A stretch of DNA of 64,000 nucleotides from Planctomycetota bacterium (GCA_016207825.1 JACQZI010000008.1:142152-206151); one strand, 5' to 3'. Numbered from the stretch's first letter, positions 7,575 to 15,542 are shown. Notes: a model not told the origin generated them from the letters alone. Program-made: numbers and translations.

Positions 7575-8868
7575 TCGTTAATAACTCCGTTATATGTTTA
7601 ACATTAATATCGGTTTTCCCCGAGCTATTCAATAAATATCTTAACTGCATAATGCATCCCGGGCATCCGGTAACGACAGTCTGTATGTTTGCCGCCGTAG
7701 GCGAGCCTCGTCCCGACGTTCCGTCGGGCGGGGATATCTTTAATAATAATTCTATTTTATGCTGTCCGATTTGTCTGGATAATTCCGGATATTTAAAGGT
7801 GAATGCGCCCCCGCCTCCGCAACATAGGTTTTCTTCATCCGTTTCTTTATAATCTGATATTTCTTTCAGTGTTTCCCTGCTTATTTCTCCGGCTTTTGTC
7901 CAGGTAAAGTGGCAGGGTTGGTGGTAAGTAGTTTTTAGATTGCGGAGCGAAGCCGAAGGTCCTCGAAGCGAAGCGAAGAGGGCGGCGTCCCGATGAATAT
8001 CGGGATAACTTGTAACCGTGGATAGAAATTCCATAACATCCATTATTGGAACTTGTAACTTGCAATCTGTAACCTGTAACCTCGGATATTCGTCCTTGAG
8101 CATCCTCCCGCACGAGGCGCACATGGTAATAATCGCGTCCACCTTTTCCCTTTGGAATACTTTCATATTATGCCGCGCGATGCGTCTGGCATTGTTCCTG
8201 TCTCCGTATAAGAGTAGCGGAGTCCCGCAGCAAAGCTGGTCTTTAGGCGTAACATATGAAACGCCATATTTATCCAAGAGGTTGGTTGTCGCTACGTAAA
8301 CTTCAGGATAAACATAATTAATCAGGCATCCGACAAAAATACCAACCCTCCGGTTTGGAATTTGGGGTTTAGAGTTTGAGGCTTGCGATAAAGCCGTTTT
8401 CTTGGCTATCGCCGGTATTTTATTAAACGGATCCGTCAATGCCAATGGGAGATGTCGGGTAATTCCTCGCGCCTGGTTATTTCGGATGAATAATTTATTA
8501 TAAATTCTCAATCCGCAATCCGCAATCTGCAATGTCCAATCATAAAGCCATCGGTGGGGCACTATAAACCTGAATCCTATTTTTAAGAGTAACGGCATGC
8601 CAATCCATTCCCGAGCCGAGCGGATGAGTTCCGTGGTTTCCACCAATGAGGGGCATTTATACTTGCACTTCATGCACACAAGGCATTGATCCAGTATCTT
8701 CCGCAAAGTAGCAGAAGCTGTTAAATCCCCTTTAAGGGCTTTATCATATAGCGCAAGCTTGCCTCGTGTTGAGAGCGTCTCATCCTTGGATTCCTTGAAT
8801 ACCGGGCAGACCGAGCGGCATGTTCCGCACTTGGCGCAACGTTTTAATGCCTTTGAAATGTCATCCAT
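7561..8868 (-). CDS. glcF: Glycolate/lactate oxidase iron-sulfur subunit (GlcF-like), carrying several in-frame repeat insertions
   Basis: 435 aa. Two N-terminal [4Fe-4S] motifs (C11AKCGTCRSVCP and CLVCMKCKYKCP) are followed by two cysteine-rich CCG domains (QLCCGTPLL...MCASCG; HQPCH...ENLCCGGGG...TGCPGC), the GlcF/heterodisulfide-reductase-D architecture. With the FAD subunit encoded just upstream on the same strand it forms a membrane-associated 2-hydroxyacid dehydrogenase. Five stretches are foreign to the family and coincide with word-like repeats or palindromes in the DNA: near 7691-7733, 7936-8010, 8050-8085, 8352-8390 and 8501-8540. All keep the frame and none removes a cluster Cys. 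The gene is probably functional, but this should be tested. Confidence 0.85.
   Translation of the reverse strand: MDDISKALKRCAKCGTCRSVCPVFKESKDETLSTRGKLALYDKALKGDLTASATLRKILDQCLVCMKCKYKCPSLVETTELIRSAREWIGMPLLLKIGFRFIVPHRWLYDWTLQIADCGLRIYNKLFIRNNQARGITRHLPLALTDPFNKIPAIAKKTALSQASNSKPQIPNRRVGIFVGCLINYVYPEVYVATTNLLDKYGVSYVTPKDQLCCGTPLLLYGDRNNARRIARHNMKVFQREKVDAIITMCASCGRMLKDEYPRLQVTDCKLQVPIMDVMEFLSTVTSYPDIHRDAALFASLRGPSASLRNLKTTYHQPCHFTWTKAGEISRETLKEISDYKETDEENLCCGGGGAFTFKYPELSRQIGQHKIELLLKISPPDGTSGRGSPTAANIQTVVTGCPGCIMQLRYLLNSSGKTDINVKHITELLTSGRK
7691..7733. repeat. GC-rich double-hairpin element inside glcF
   Basis: GCCGCC...GGCGAGCCTCG followed by CCCGACG-tt-CCGTCGGG and GCGGGG. It is read in frame as a Pro/Gly/Ser-rich stretch before TVVTGCPGC. 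It shares the core GGGCGAGCCTCG-type sequence with the element in the signal peptide at 32724-32758. Confidence 0.7.
7936..8010. repeat. Repeat insertion inside glcF with CCCGAT hairpin
   Basis: This contains reiterated GAAGCGAAGC-type words and a perfect CCCGAT-gaat-ATCGGG hairpin at 7989-8004. It is translated as an Ala/Ser/Leu/Arg-rich stretch between the two CCG domains. The same 6-bp-arm, 4-nt-loop hairpin recurs at 34833-34848. Confidence 0.65.
8050..8085. repeat. Word-like repeat inside glcF
   Basis: Reiterated AACTTG/TAACCTG words (acttgtaacttgcaatctgt and following) are translated in frame as LQVTDCKLQV in the protein, a sequence with no counterpart expected in GlcF. Confidence 0.55.
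8352..8390. repeat. Word-like repeat inside glcF
   Basis: Gene-strand words of the CTCAAACTCTAAACCCCAAA type are translated as ASNSKPQIPN just before the first CCG domain (GIFVGC). Similar AAATTCTAAA words fill the spacer at 17885-18008. Confidence 0.5.
8501..8540. repeat. Word-like repeat inside glcF
   Basis: Plus-strand CAATCCGCAATCCGCAATCT words are read in frame on the minus strand as LQIADCGLRIYN. Confidence 0.6.
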
Positions 8869-8917
8869 AATTTTATTTTAGCATAAATAGGGTTGGTTTG
8901 CGAGATTATTTAGCGGG

Positions 8918-10288
8918 TTAAAACAGTTTGCCCGGGTTTAATATACCTTTGGGGTCGAAGAGATTTTTTAACTGCTTCATTATTTCGAATTCCCGCGGTG
9001 GAATTGCCAGGGAAATATATTTTGATTTGGTTATGCCGATTCCATGCTCGCCCGAAAGCGTTCCGCCGAGAGCTACCGTGGCTTTGAATATTTCTTCAAC
9101 GGCTTCTTCAGCCGGTTTTTCCTGCCCACCGACCGAAGTCAGGAGATTGACATGTAAATTGCCGTCTCCCAGATGCCCGAAGACCGCTATCGGGATTCCG
9201 TATTTTGCCTCCAGCCCGGCAAGTGTTTCCATCATCGGTATTATTTTATTTAAGGGGAGCGAGATGTCTTCGCTGATTTTCTGCTCGGTTATGGAAAATA
9301 GCGCCGGCGAGATTGCCTTGCGCACTGCCCATAAATTATCCGCCTCGATTCTGTTTTTGGCATGGAGAATCTTTATCGCGTCGCCATTTTCCCATATTTT
9401 GATCGTTTCATCAGCCAATCTTAAAGTGTCGGATTTAGCGCCGTCAAGCTCCAGTAAGATTATTGCCTTGGTTCCTTCCGGCATAGAAAACTCCTTGTAG
9501 TAACTCTGGACCGCTTTGGTGGAGCGTTCGTCCATGAATTCCAACGCGGTCGGCAGTATTCCGTTATCAAGTATCTTTTGCGCCTCGGAGACTGCGGTAT
9601 CAACTTTCCGGTAAAAAGCTATAATCGTTTCCCTGTGCTCCGGTTTCGGGATTAGTTTGAGAATGATTTTGGTGAAGATGCCGAGCGTGCCTTCCGAGCC
9701 GACGAATAAACGGGTCAGGTCGTATCCGGTTGAGCACTTTATCGTATAACTGCCTGTATGGATAATCGTTCCGTCCGCCAAGACGGCTTCGAGGCCGATA
9801 ACGTAATCACGCGTCACGCCGTATTTGATACAGCGAAGCCCTCCGGCCGAGGTGGCGATATTGCCCCCGATGGTGCAGGTGTCCGCGCTTGCCGGGTCAG
9901 GCGGATAAAACAATCCTTCTTTTTCGACCGCTTTCTGGAAATCACCGACGACCACGCCCGGTTCGACAATAGCCATAAGATTGGTTTTATTGATTTCGAT
10001 AATATGGTTCATTTTGCTCGTGTCAATTACAATTCCGCCTTTTACAGGCACGGCCGAGCCGGTTACGCTGGTGGCGGCGCCGCGCGGGTAAACCGGAATA
10101 TTATTCTCATTGGCTATTTTAAGGACTGCGGAAATCTCTTCAGGCTTAATCGGTTTTATGACGACATCAGGTTGAGCCATTCGTTTTGATGCGTCATAAG
10201 ATGCCGCGGTTAAATCTTCCGGCGCGGTTGAAATGCGGTCTGATGGAATAACGGATTTTAGTATGTTTAATACGGAATTATCCAGCAT
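8918..10288 (-). CDS. glcD: FAD-linked glycolate/D-lactate oxidase subunit
   Basis: 456 aa, the usual GlcD length. The N-terminal PCMH-type FAD domain shows VYPRGAATSVTGSAVP, the FYPPDPAS motif and TIGGNIATSAGG. The C-terminal FAD-oxidase domain has FGHLGDGNLHVN and GTLSGEHGIGITK. It oxidises glycolate, D-lactate or another 2-hydroxyacid and passes electrons to the Fe-S subunit encoded 50 nt downstream. An OFA-type carrier encoded upstream in the same run of genes could import the substrate. Glycolate versus lactate cannot be settled from sequence. Confidence 0.92.
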   Translation of the reverse strand: MLDNSVLNILKSVIPSDRISTAPEDLTAASYDASKRMAQPDVVIKPIKPEEISAVLKIANENNIPVYPRGAATSVTGSAVPVKGGIVIDTSKMNHIIEINKTNLMAIVEPGVVVGDFQKAVEKEGLFYPPDPASADTCTIGGNIATSAGGLRCIKYGVTRDYVIGLEAVLADGTIIHTGSYTIKCSTGYDLTRLFVGSEGTLGIFTKIILKLIPKPEHRETIIAFYRKVDTAVSEAQKILDNGILPTALEFMDERSTKAVQSYYKEFSMPEGTKAIILLELDGAKSDTLRLADETIKIWENGDAIKILHAKNRIEADNLWAVRKAISPALFSITEQKISEDISLPLNKIIPMMETLAGLEAKYGIPIAVFGHLGDGNLHVNLLTSVGGQEKPAEEAVEEIFKATVALGGTLSGEHGIGITKSKYISLAIPPREFEIMKQLKNLFDPKGILNPGKLF

Positions 10289-10295
10289 AATATTT

Positions 10296-11084
10296 TCAAT
10301 GTTTAAGAACGGACATCATTTCTTTATGAATCAGTCCGTTGCTGGCAAGCGTTTCACTAGGGGAATATACTTGATAAGGAGTCCCGTTAAACCTGGTTAA
10401 TTTCCCGCCGGCCTCGGTTATGATGATTGAACCTGCGGCGACGTCCCAGGGCTGCAAGTCGCGTTCCCAGTAGCCGTCAAATCGTCCGCAGGCGAGATAA
10501 GACATATCGATTGCCGCCGAGCCTAAACGCCTGACCGCCTGTCCGATTAAGCTGAACTTCTTGAAGTTAACAAAGTTATCATGCGGGTCTTCTCTGGTGG
10601 AGTAGGGGATGCCTGTAACCAACAAGCTTTTCTTCAGCGCAGGCGTTTTGGAGATATGTATCCTTTTCCCGTTGCAATACGCGCCTTTGCATTTGGCGGC
10701 GTAATACAGTTCTTTCAGGCTGACGTGGTAAACCACCCCGGCAATAACCTTTTTATTATGGGCTAAGGCGATTGAAACCGACCATAAAGGCAGTTGGTGC
10801 GCGTAGTTGGTCGTGCCGTCCAGCGGGTCAACCAGCCATTCGAATTCCTTATCAGTTCCGTTACAGGCGCCGGATTCTTCGGCCATGATGCAATGATGCG
10901 GATATTCCTTCCTGATTGCTTTGATAATCAGTGCCTCGGAAGCCTTATCCGCGGCGGTGACCAGGTTGCCGGAATTGGTTTTATAGTGTATCTTGCCGAA
11001 GTTAGACGCCATTCCGGTAAGCAAACTCCCGGCGCGCAGTGCCGTTTCCCTGGCAAAGCCCAGATACCGGTTTATATCCGTCAT
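10296..11084 (-). CDS. suhB: Inositol monophosphatase family phosphatase
   Basis: 262 aa. All metal-site motifs of the family are present: the MAEESG Glu, WLVDPLDGTTNY and ERDLQPWDVAAGSIIITEAGG. It hydrolyses inositol-1-phosphate or related sugar phosphates in a Mg-dependent reaction. Its ATG follows the MFS gene's stop codon directly and it lies 8 nt upstream of glcD, so the four genes look like one operon. Assignment to SuhB rather than a histidinol-phosphatase-type paralogue is by general resemblance. Confidence 0.88.
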   Translation of the reverse strand: MTDINRYLGFARETALRAGSLLTGMASNFGKIHYKTNSGNLVTAADKASEALIIKAIRKEYPHHCIMAEESGACNGTDKEFEWLVDPLDGTTNYAHQLPLWSVSIALAHNKKVIAGVVYHVSLKELYYAAKCKGAYCNGKRIHISKTPALKKSLLVTGIPYSTREDPHDNFVNFKKFSLIGQAVRRLGSAAIDMSYLACGRFDGYWERDLQPWDVAAGSIIITEAGGKLTRFNGTPYQVYSPSETLASNGLIHKEMMSVLKH

Positions 11085-12287
11085 TTATGCTTTAGTCGGC
11101 TTTTTTATGGTAAAGGATAATATAATGCTTACAATCAATAAGGCTCCGGATAAGAAAAACGCCATCTGGAAACACTTGGTCCTTTCATAAATTATTCCGC
11201 AGACCAGTGTCAAGGTGGAACCGACTCCCCAGGCCGTAAATATCATCCCGTAGTTGACGCCAAAGTTCTTTATCCCAAAGAAATCTTTGGTGAGCGATGG
11301 GAATACGGAAAGGTTGGAGCCGTAGCACATTCCGATAAGGGTGGAAAACACCGCCAGGACTATCTTGTCATCCATAGACGGTGTCAGGAACATTAATGCG
11401 GCTTGTACCAAGGTGAAAATCTGCAGTGTCCTGACGCGCCCGATTTTATCTGAAAGCACGCCGGCAAAAACCCTGCCGCCGGCATTTCCGATTGCCAGAA
11501 GCGCGACCATAAGGAATCCGCCTTTATAACCTGATTGTTCTTGTACAACAATCGCCAATTTTCCGATGACCATAAGTCCCGCGCCGGCGTTAAATGCATA
11601 CATCAGCCATAACATATAAAATTGGTAGGTGGAAAGGACTTCCTTGGCGGAGTAATCGGAACTCTTGACCGCGGCGGTTGCCGAAGTCGCGGCAGGCGTA
11701 ACAGGAGCAGGCGGGTTTTTAAGTAATTGGGCAAGTATTACCACCACGACAAGGAAAGCGATACCCAGAGCCATCATTGTATTAGGAACTCCGTATTGGC
11801 CGATAAGATAGTTGGATAGCGGGGCGGTATAAACCGAAGCCAGTCCGAATCCGGCAACTACGATACCCGCGATCAATCCTGTCTTGGCTGCCGGGAACCA
11901 TTTTATCGCCGGAGGAGTGGCCGAGGCGTATCCGAAGCCGATGCCTGTTCCGGCTAAAACCCCGAAGAATATGATATACATGGGAATCGTAGTAAACCGG
12001 CTGGCTAAAATAAAACCGGCGCCGACGAATATTCCGCCTAATGCGGCAACCATCCGGGGACCGAATTTATCCTGCAATTTACCCGCCGGAACCATCATAA
12101 AAGCGAAGAAAAGGCAGGCAATCGTGTAAGGCAATGCTTTTTGGGCTTCATCCCAGCCCCATTCTTTGGGGATTGCTTTGGAAATAACGCTCCATGAATA
12201 AAGAACGCCCAGTGCCAGGTTAATACCCGTGGCCGCCAGGGTTACTGTCCATCCTCGGTTCGAAGTTGCCGTCGTCTCTGCTGCCAT
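11085..12287 (-). CDS. MFS transporter, oxalate/formate antiporter (OFA) family
   Basis: 400 aa, 12 predicted membrane segments, with the central loop around residues 195-215 (Ala/Pro/Ser-rich). The first segment GINLALGVLYSWSVISKAIP, the A-motif-like GKLQDKFGPR and the second-half SDKIGRVRTL are typical of OFA carriers (OxlT and relatives), which handle small carboxylates. Its position at the head of the suhB-glcD-glcF run suggests glycolate, lactate or a similar acid as substrate. Confidence 0.83.
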   Translation of the reverse strand: MAAETTATSNRGWTVTLAATGINLALGVLYSWSVISKAIPKEWGWDEAQKALPYTIACLFFAFMMVPAGKLQDKFGPRMVAALGGIFVGAGFILASRFTTIPMYIIFFGVLAGTGIGFGYASATPPAIKWFPAAKTGLIAGIVVAGFGLASVYTAPLSNYLIGQYGVPNTMMALGIAFLVVVVILAQLLKNPPAPVTPAATSATAAVKSSDYSAKEVLSTYQFYMLWLMYAFNAGAGLMVIGKLAIVVQEQSGYKGGFLMVALLAIGNAGGRVFAGVLSDKIGRVRTLQIFTLVQAALMFLTPSMDDKIVLAVFSTLIGMCYGSNLSVFPSLTKDFFGIKNFGVNYGMIFTAWGVGSTLTLVCGIIYERTKCFQMAFFLSGALLIVSIILSFTIKKPTKA

Positions 12288-12369
12288 AACTCGTCCTTTC
12301 TAATTAATATAGTTAATCAAGTGTAAGATTAATAATACTTATCGGAAATTATAAGTGGTTTCCGTTTAG

Positions 12370-12765
12370 TTAAGAATATTTTATTCCCTTTTCTATCTGG
12401 CAAACCGAATCAATCCCTCCGCGGGTATTGTAAATGGTCTTGACCAGCAATCTTTTAGGTTTCAGCAGTTTCCACAAATCGGCAAAGACGCGGTTGGTTA
12501 CCGCTTCCTGGTAAATGCCGACATTACGGAAAGAGATAAAGTAATATTTAAGCGATTTCAGTTCCACGCAGAGCTTGTCCGGGATATATTCGACGATTAC
12601 AGTGGCAATATCGGGCAATCCGGAAAAAGGGCAGACTGCGGAGAATTCCCTGGTCGTATATTGGATAAGCTGTCGCTCGCCTTTATAAGGGAAGCTTTCA
12701 AGAAAGCCTGCCTTGATTTTATCCGGCTTGTCAAACGGGAATATCTGTCCTTCTGCTTTAGGCAT
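12370..12765 (-). CDS. queF: NADPH-dependent 7-cyano-7-deazaguanine (preQ0) reductase, type I
   Basis: 131 aa, the unimodular QueF length. The catalytic C45 lies in SAVCPFSGLPD (with D52), and the QueF NADPH motif E-(S/L)-K-S-x-K-x-Y-x2-S-x-R is seen as ELKSLKYYFISFRN. It reduces preQ0 to preQ1 for queuosine in tRNA. QueH, a late enzyme of the same pathway, is encoded at 61564. A TTGACA/TATTTT promoter ends 10 nt before the ATG. No preQ1 riboswitch was recognised in the short leader. Confidence 0.93.
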   Translation of the reverse strand: MPKAEGQIFPFDKPDKIKAGFLESFPYKGERQLIQYTTREFSAVCPFSGLPDIATVIVEYIPDKLCVELKSLKYYFISFRNVGIYQEAVTNRVFADLWKLLKPKRLLVKTIYNTRGGIDSVCQIEKGIKYS

Positions 12766-12775
12766 AATGTGCTAT

Positions 12776-12804
12776 AAAATATCATCGGCTTTTGGATTTG
12801 TCAA
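12776..12804 (-). promoter_or_regulatory. Sigma-70-type promoter for queF, very short leader
   Basis: Minus strand: TTGACA (12799-12804), 17-bp spacer, TATTTT (12776-12781), then 10 nt to the queF ATG. The expected 5' UTR is only a few bases. Confidence 0.4.
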
Positions 12805-12812
12805 AGATATTC

Positions 12813-12892
12813 ACCCCGTTAGAAAGTTCAAGGGACAATGTTTATAGTAGTGCAATAGTTTATTACTCACTTGTAGGCCTTTCTAACGGGGT
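12813..12892. repeat. 14-bp perfect inverted repeat between queF and PNP
   Basis: ACCCCGTTAGAAAG (12813-12826) and CTTTCTAACGGGGT (12879-12892) are exact reverse complements around a 52-nt AT-rich loop. It lacks a U tract, so it is not a standard terminator. It may be a degenerate insertion element or a protein site for the divergent queF/PNP promoters. Confidence 0.7.
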
Positions 12893-12973
12893 AAACACGC
12901 TTTCGATTCAGAACGATTTAAAGGTTTCTTGACCTTAAAGCATAAGTATGTTATTTCTGATTAATGTTAATTT

Positions 12974-13843
12974 ATGAAAAATACGTTGAGATTGATAACG
13001 GCATTTCTTAAAAAGCGCGTATGCGTATCAATTACGCCGGATTATGTCGTAATACTCGGCTCCGGGGTAAACATTATTTCCCCCAGCGATTACCGGATTA
13101 TTAAGAGAATTCCTTATAAAAGTATTCCTCATTTTCCTCATCCGACCGTTGCCGGGCATAAAGGCGAATTAATCGTCGCGCAACGGAATGGAGTTAATGT
13201 CATCATATTCAGCGGGCGCTTACATTATTATGAGGGGCATAATCCGTCTGAAGTAGTGTTACCCGTGCGCATAGCCGGATTGCTTGGGGCAAAACACCTT
13301 ATCGTGACAAACGCCGCCGGCGCCGTGAATCCGCAATATAAAACCGGCGATATCATGCTTATCAAAGACCATATTAACCTCATGTTTATGAATCCGTTGA
13401 TCGGTAAACATGATGAAAGATTAGGTCCGCGCTTTCCTGATTCCTGCCCGACTGTCCTCCCGGACGAGCCTTACGAACGAGAGTCGTTCAGGCGGGTATG
13501 TGATTGCTATAGCCCGCAGTTTATTGATAGGGTCCAGAGGATTGGAAATAAGCTCGGCATAAACCTGCGTAAAGGCGTTTACGGGGCAGTAACCGGCCCG
13601 AACTTTGAAACACCGTCTGAAATAAAGATGCTGAGAACGCTCGGGGTGGATGCAATCGGGATGTCCACTGTCCCGGAAGTATTGGCAGGCGTCCAGATGG
13701 GGATGAAGGTGTTAGGTATTTCCTGTCTGGTTAACAAGGCGGCAGGTTTAACTAAAGAATTATTGAATCATAAGGATGTATTATCTATAATGCGCCGGAT
13801 AAACGGCAGGTTAAGCGGCATAATAAGAGAGATAATAAATTAG
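12974..13843 (+). CDS. Purine nucleoside phosphorylase (class I) with a 63-bp in-frame insertion
   Basis: 289 aa. PNP landmarks are GSGVN phosphate loop, HFPHPTVAGHKG, GRLHYYEG, TNAAGAVN, GPNFETPSEI, GMSTVPEV and the purine-site LVNKAAG. It cleaves inosine/guanosine with phosphate for purine salvage and heads a run of nucleotide genes. Between FPD and CYSPQF lies a stretch not expected in the family. Its DNA (13441-13503) is palindromic, exactly 21 codons, and flanked by TGATT at both ends. The insertion lies in a loop before the nucleoside-binding core, so activity is plausible. A weak TTGACC promoter-like box lies at 12929. Confidence 0.9.
   Translation: MKNTLRLITAFLKKRVCVSITPDYVVILGSGVNIISPSDYRIIKRIPYKSIPHFPHPTVAGHKGELIVAQRNGVNVIIFSGRLHYYEGHNPSEVVLPVRIAGLLGAKHLIVTNAAGAVNPQYKTGDIMLIKDHINLMFMNPLIGKHDERLGPRFPDSCPTVLPDEPYERESFRRVCDCYSPQFIDRVQRIGNKLGINLRKGVYGAVTGPNFETPSEIKMLRTLGVDAIGMSTVPEVLAGVQMGMKVLGISCLVNKAAGLTKELLNHKDVLSIMRRINGRLSGIIREIIN
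13441..13503. repeat. 63-bp palindromic insertion inside the PNP gene, with 5-bp direct repeats
   Basis: TGATT at 13438-13442 and again at 13501-13505 brackets a GC-rich segment containing GCCT...GAACGA-gag-TCGTTC-AGGC. The length is a multiple of three and it has no stop codon in the PNP frame. This looks like a small mobile hairpin that entered with a target-site duplication. Confidence 0.65.
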
Positions 13844-13852
13844 GAGTATAAT

Positions 13853-14233
13853 ATGAAAAACGCTGAATTAATTAACCAAGCGAAAGCGGCGATGAAGAAT
13901 GCCTACGTGCCGTATTCGCGCTTTAAAGTCGGCGCGGCGTTATTAACCATGGGCAATAAGGTGTTCACAGGGTCTAATATCGAGAACGCTTCTTACGGAT
14001 TAACCGTCTGCGCCGAAAGGGTGGCAATATTCAAAGCGGTATCAGAAGGCGAGCTGAAGTTTAAGATGATGGTAATCGTTACGAACAGTTCTAAAATAGC
14101 CATGCCCTGCGGCGCCTGCCTACAGGTCATTGCCGAATTTGCACCCAAACTGGAATTGATATTAGCCACTACAAAGGGCAAGTATATAAAAAGGAAGCTT
14201 TCCGGTTTATTGCCGGAAGCTTTTACCTTATAG
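13853..14233 (+). CDS. cdd: Cytidine deaminase
   Basis: 126 aa, the usual length of the homotetrameric enzyme. The zinc/catalytic motif CAERVAIF (Cys replacing His of HAE, normal for this class) and PCGACLQ are intact, as are the YSxFxVGAAL and GSNIENASYG substrate motifs. It deaminates cytidine/deoxycytidine to uridine. It begins 9 nt after the PNP gene with a GGAGTATA ribosome site, so the two form a salvage operon. Confidence 0.95.
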   Translation: MKNAELINQAKAAMKNAYVPYSRFKVGAALLTMGNKVFTGSNIENASYGLTVCAERVAIFKAVSEGELKFKMMVIVTNSSKIAMPCGACLQVIAEFAPKLELILATTKGKYIKRKLSGLLPEAFTL

Positions 14234-14260
14234 TGTTGGTAATAGGCGTGCCTAAAATCT

Positions 14261-14288
14261 TTGACTAACTTCAGGTTATCATTATAAT
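14261..14288 (+). promoter_or_regulatory. Consensus sigma-70 promoter abutting purQ (leaderless geometry)
   Basis: TTGACT (14261-14266), 16-bp spacer, perfect TATAAT (14283-14288). The purQ ATG begins 6 nt after the -10 box, so the predicted start site is essentially the A of the ATG. Confidence 0.65.
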
Positions 14289-14294
14289 GCCTCT

Positions 14295-15095
14295 ATGCAA
14301 CCTAAAGTGTTTATATTGCGCACGGCCGGGACAAACTGCGATTACGAAACCAAAGCAGCTTTTGAAAAAGCGGGTGCTTTAGGTGATTTAATACATATTA
14401 ATAAATGGGTTGGTAATAAAGAATTGATTCATCAGTATCATATCCTTGCTTTTCCGGGCGGCTTTTCCTACGGCGATGACCTCGGCGCGGGCACGGTCCT
14501 GGCAAACGAAATCAGGGAGAATCTTTCCGAAGACCTGCTCAAATTCATCCATGGAGGCAAACTGATTATCGGGATATGTAACGGGTTCCAGATAATGACT
14601 AAGCTAGGGCTTTTGCCCGGCTTTGGCTTAACGGAAAATAAGCTCGAGCAGGAAGCAACTCTTGCCACCAACAATTCCGGCCGTTACGACGACCGCTGGG
14701 TGTATCTCAAGAAATCATCGGATCTGTGCGTTTTTACCAGGGAATGGCATAATGATCCGGTCTATTTTCCGGTGGCGCATGCCGAAGGCAAGTTCATACC
14801 TATGGATAAAAAAGTGCTGGCACGCCTTAAGCAGAATAAGCAGATTGTATTCCGGTATTCAACTCCCCAAGGCAAGCCGACCAGCCGTTTCCCGTTTAAC
14901 CCGAATGGGGCAGTGGATAATATCGCCGGCATCTGCGATTCGACCGGACGGATTCTGGGTATGATGCCTCATCCGGAACGATTCCAGGACCCGACCAACC
15001 ACCCGCGCTGGAGGCGGGAAAAGATAAACGAGCCGACCGACGGCATGATGGTATTCCTTAATGCCGTAAAATATGTGAGGGAAAACCTAGCTTAG
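14295..15095 (+). CDS. purQ: Phosphoribosylformylglycinamidine synthase, glutaminase subunit PurQ
   Basis: 266 aa, a class I glutamine amidotransferase. PGGFSYGDDLGAGTVLAN, the nucleophile elbow GICNGFQIM (Cys) and the His-Glu pair GMMPHPERF are visible. It supplies ammonia to PurL in purine synthesis step 4. The protein is longer than the ~227-aa Bacillus form and close to the longer PurQ type. The start is fixed by the promoter 6 nt upstream. Downstream, the natural partner purE is separated from it by an inserted four-helix-bundle gene. Confidence 0.93.
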   Translation: MQPKVFILRTAGTNCDYETKAAFEKAGALGDLIHINKWVGNKELIHQYHILAFPGGFSYGDDLGAGTVLANEIRENLSEDLLKFIHGGKLIIGICNGFQIMTKLGLLPGFGLTENKLEQEATLATNNSGRYDDRWVYLKKSSDLCVFTREWHNDPVYFPVAHAEGKFIPMDKKVLARLKQNKQIVFRYSTPQGKPTSRFPFNPNGAVDNIAGICDSTGRILGMMPHPERFQDPTNHPRWRREKINEPTDGMMVFLNAVKYVRENLA

Positions 15096-15521
15096 AGCTT
15101 AGGGCATAGAGCTTATAGTAGAATAAAGGGAACAGGTATGTTTAGGTTTGAAACGTTAGAGGTGTGGAAAAAATCAATAGTGCTTTTAGATAAGTTATTG
15201 GATATTGCCGATGAATTAGCCGATAAAAACCTCTTCCGGTTTGCCGAGCAGCTTAGAGGGGCCGGATTATCTATTCCTAATAATATCGCGGAAGCAACAG
15301 GTTGTAACACACGTAAAGAAATAACGGTTTTCCTGAGTTACGCAAAACGGTCAGCATATGAAGTGGTAAGTATGCTGGTTGTTTTTGTCCGCCGTAAGTA
15401 TATTACTGTATCTTTAAAAGAGCAATTAACTGGCGAGTTAGAAGAAGTGTGTAAAATGATAACAGGCTTTGCAAAAAGCCTTCACTGATTTACTATACGC
15501 TCTAAGCTATAGGCTCTACGC
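15090..15521. mobile_element. Putative cassette: four-helix-bundle gene flanked by 31-bp imperfect inverted repeats
   Basis: The left arm 15090-15120 and the reverse complement of the right arm 15491-15521 match at 25 of 31 positions. Both arms are built from AGAGCTTATAG-like words. The enclosed gene (15138-15488) interrupts purQ-purE. No transposase is encoded, so if mobile it would be moved in trans. Confidence 0.5.
15138..15488 (+). CDS. Four-helix bundle protein (S23/intervening-sequence-protein family)
   Basis: 116 aa. The family hallmark is seen: FRFETLEVWKKS at the start, a Leu-rich first helix, GLSIPNNIAEATG in the middle and a SYAKRSAYEVVSML third helix. Such proteins were first noticed in intervening sequences of 23S rRNA genes, and relatives act as accessory proteins of diversity-generating retroelements (Avd). 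Here there is neither rRNA nor reverse transcriptase nearby. The gene is bracketed by inverted repeats between two purine genes. Its role is unknown. Confidence 0.85.
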   Translation: MFRFETLEVWKKSIVLLDKLLDIADELADKNLFRFAEQLRGAGLSIPNNIAEATGCNTRKEITVFLSYAKRSAYEVVSMLVVFVRRKYITVSLKEQLTGELEEVCKMITGFAKSLH

Positions 15522-15542
15522 TTTAAAGAAAGGAGCAGCCTG

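Noticed and set aside
8928-9500. 190-aa plus-strand ORF
   Set aside because: It lies entirely antisense to glcD, whose motifs are intact; no family features are seen.
12766-12973. preQ1 riboswitch upstream of queF
   Set aside because: The promoter leaves only a few bases of leader, and no preQ1 aptamer pattern was seen.
15138-15488. Diversity-generating retroelement accessory (Avd) role
   Set aside because: No reverse transcriptase, template repeat or variable repeat was found in the window; only the family fold is supported.
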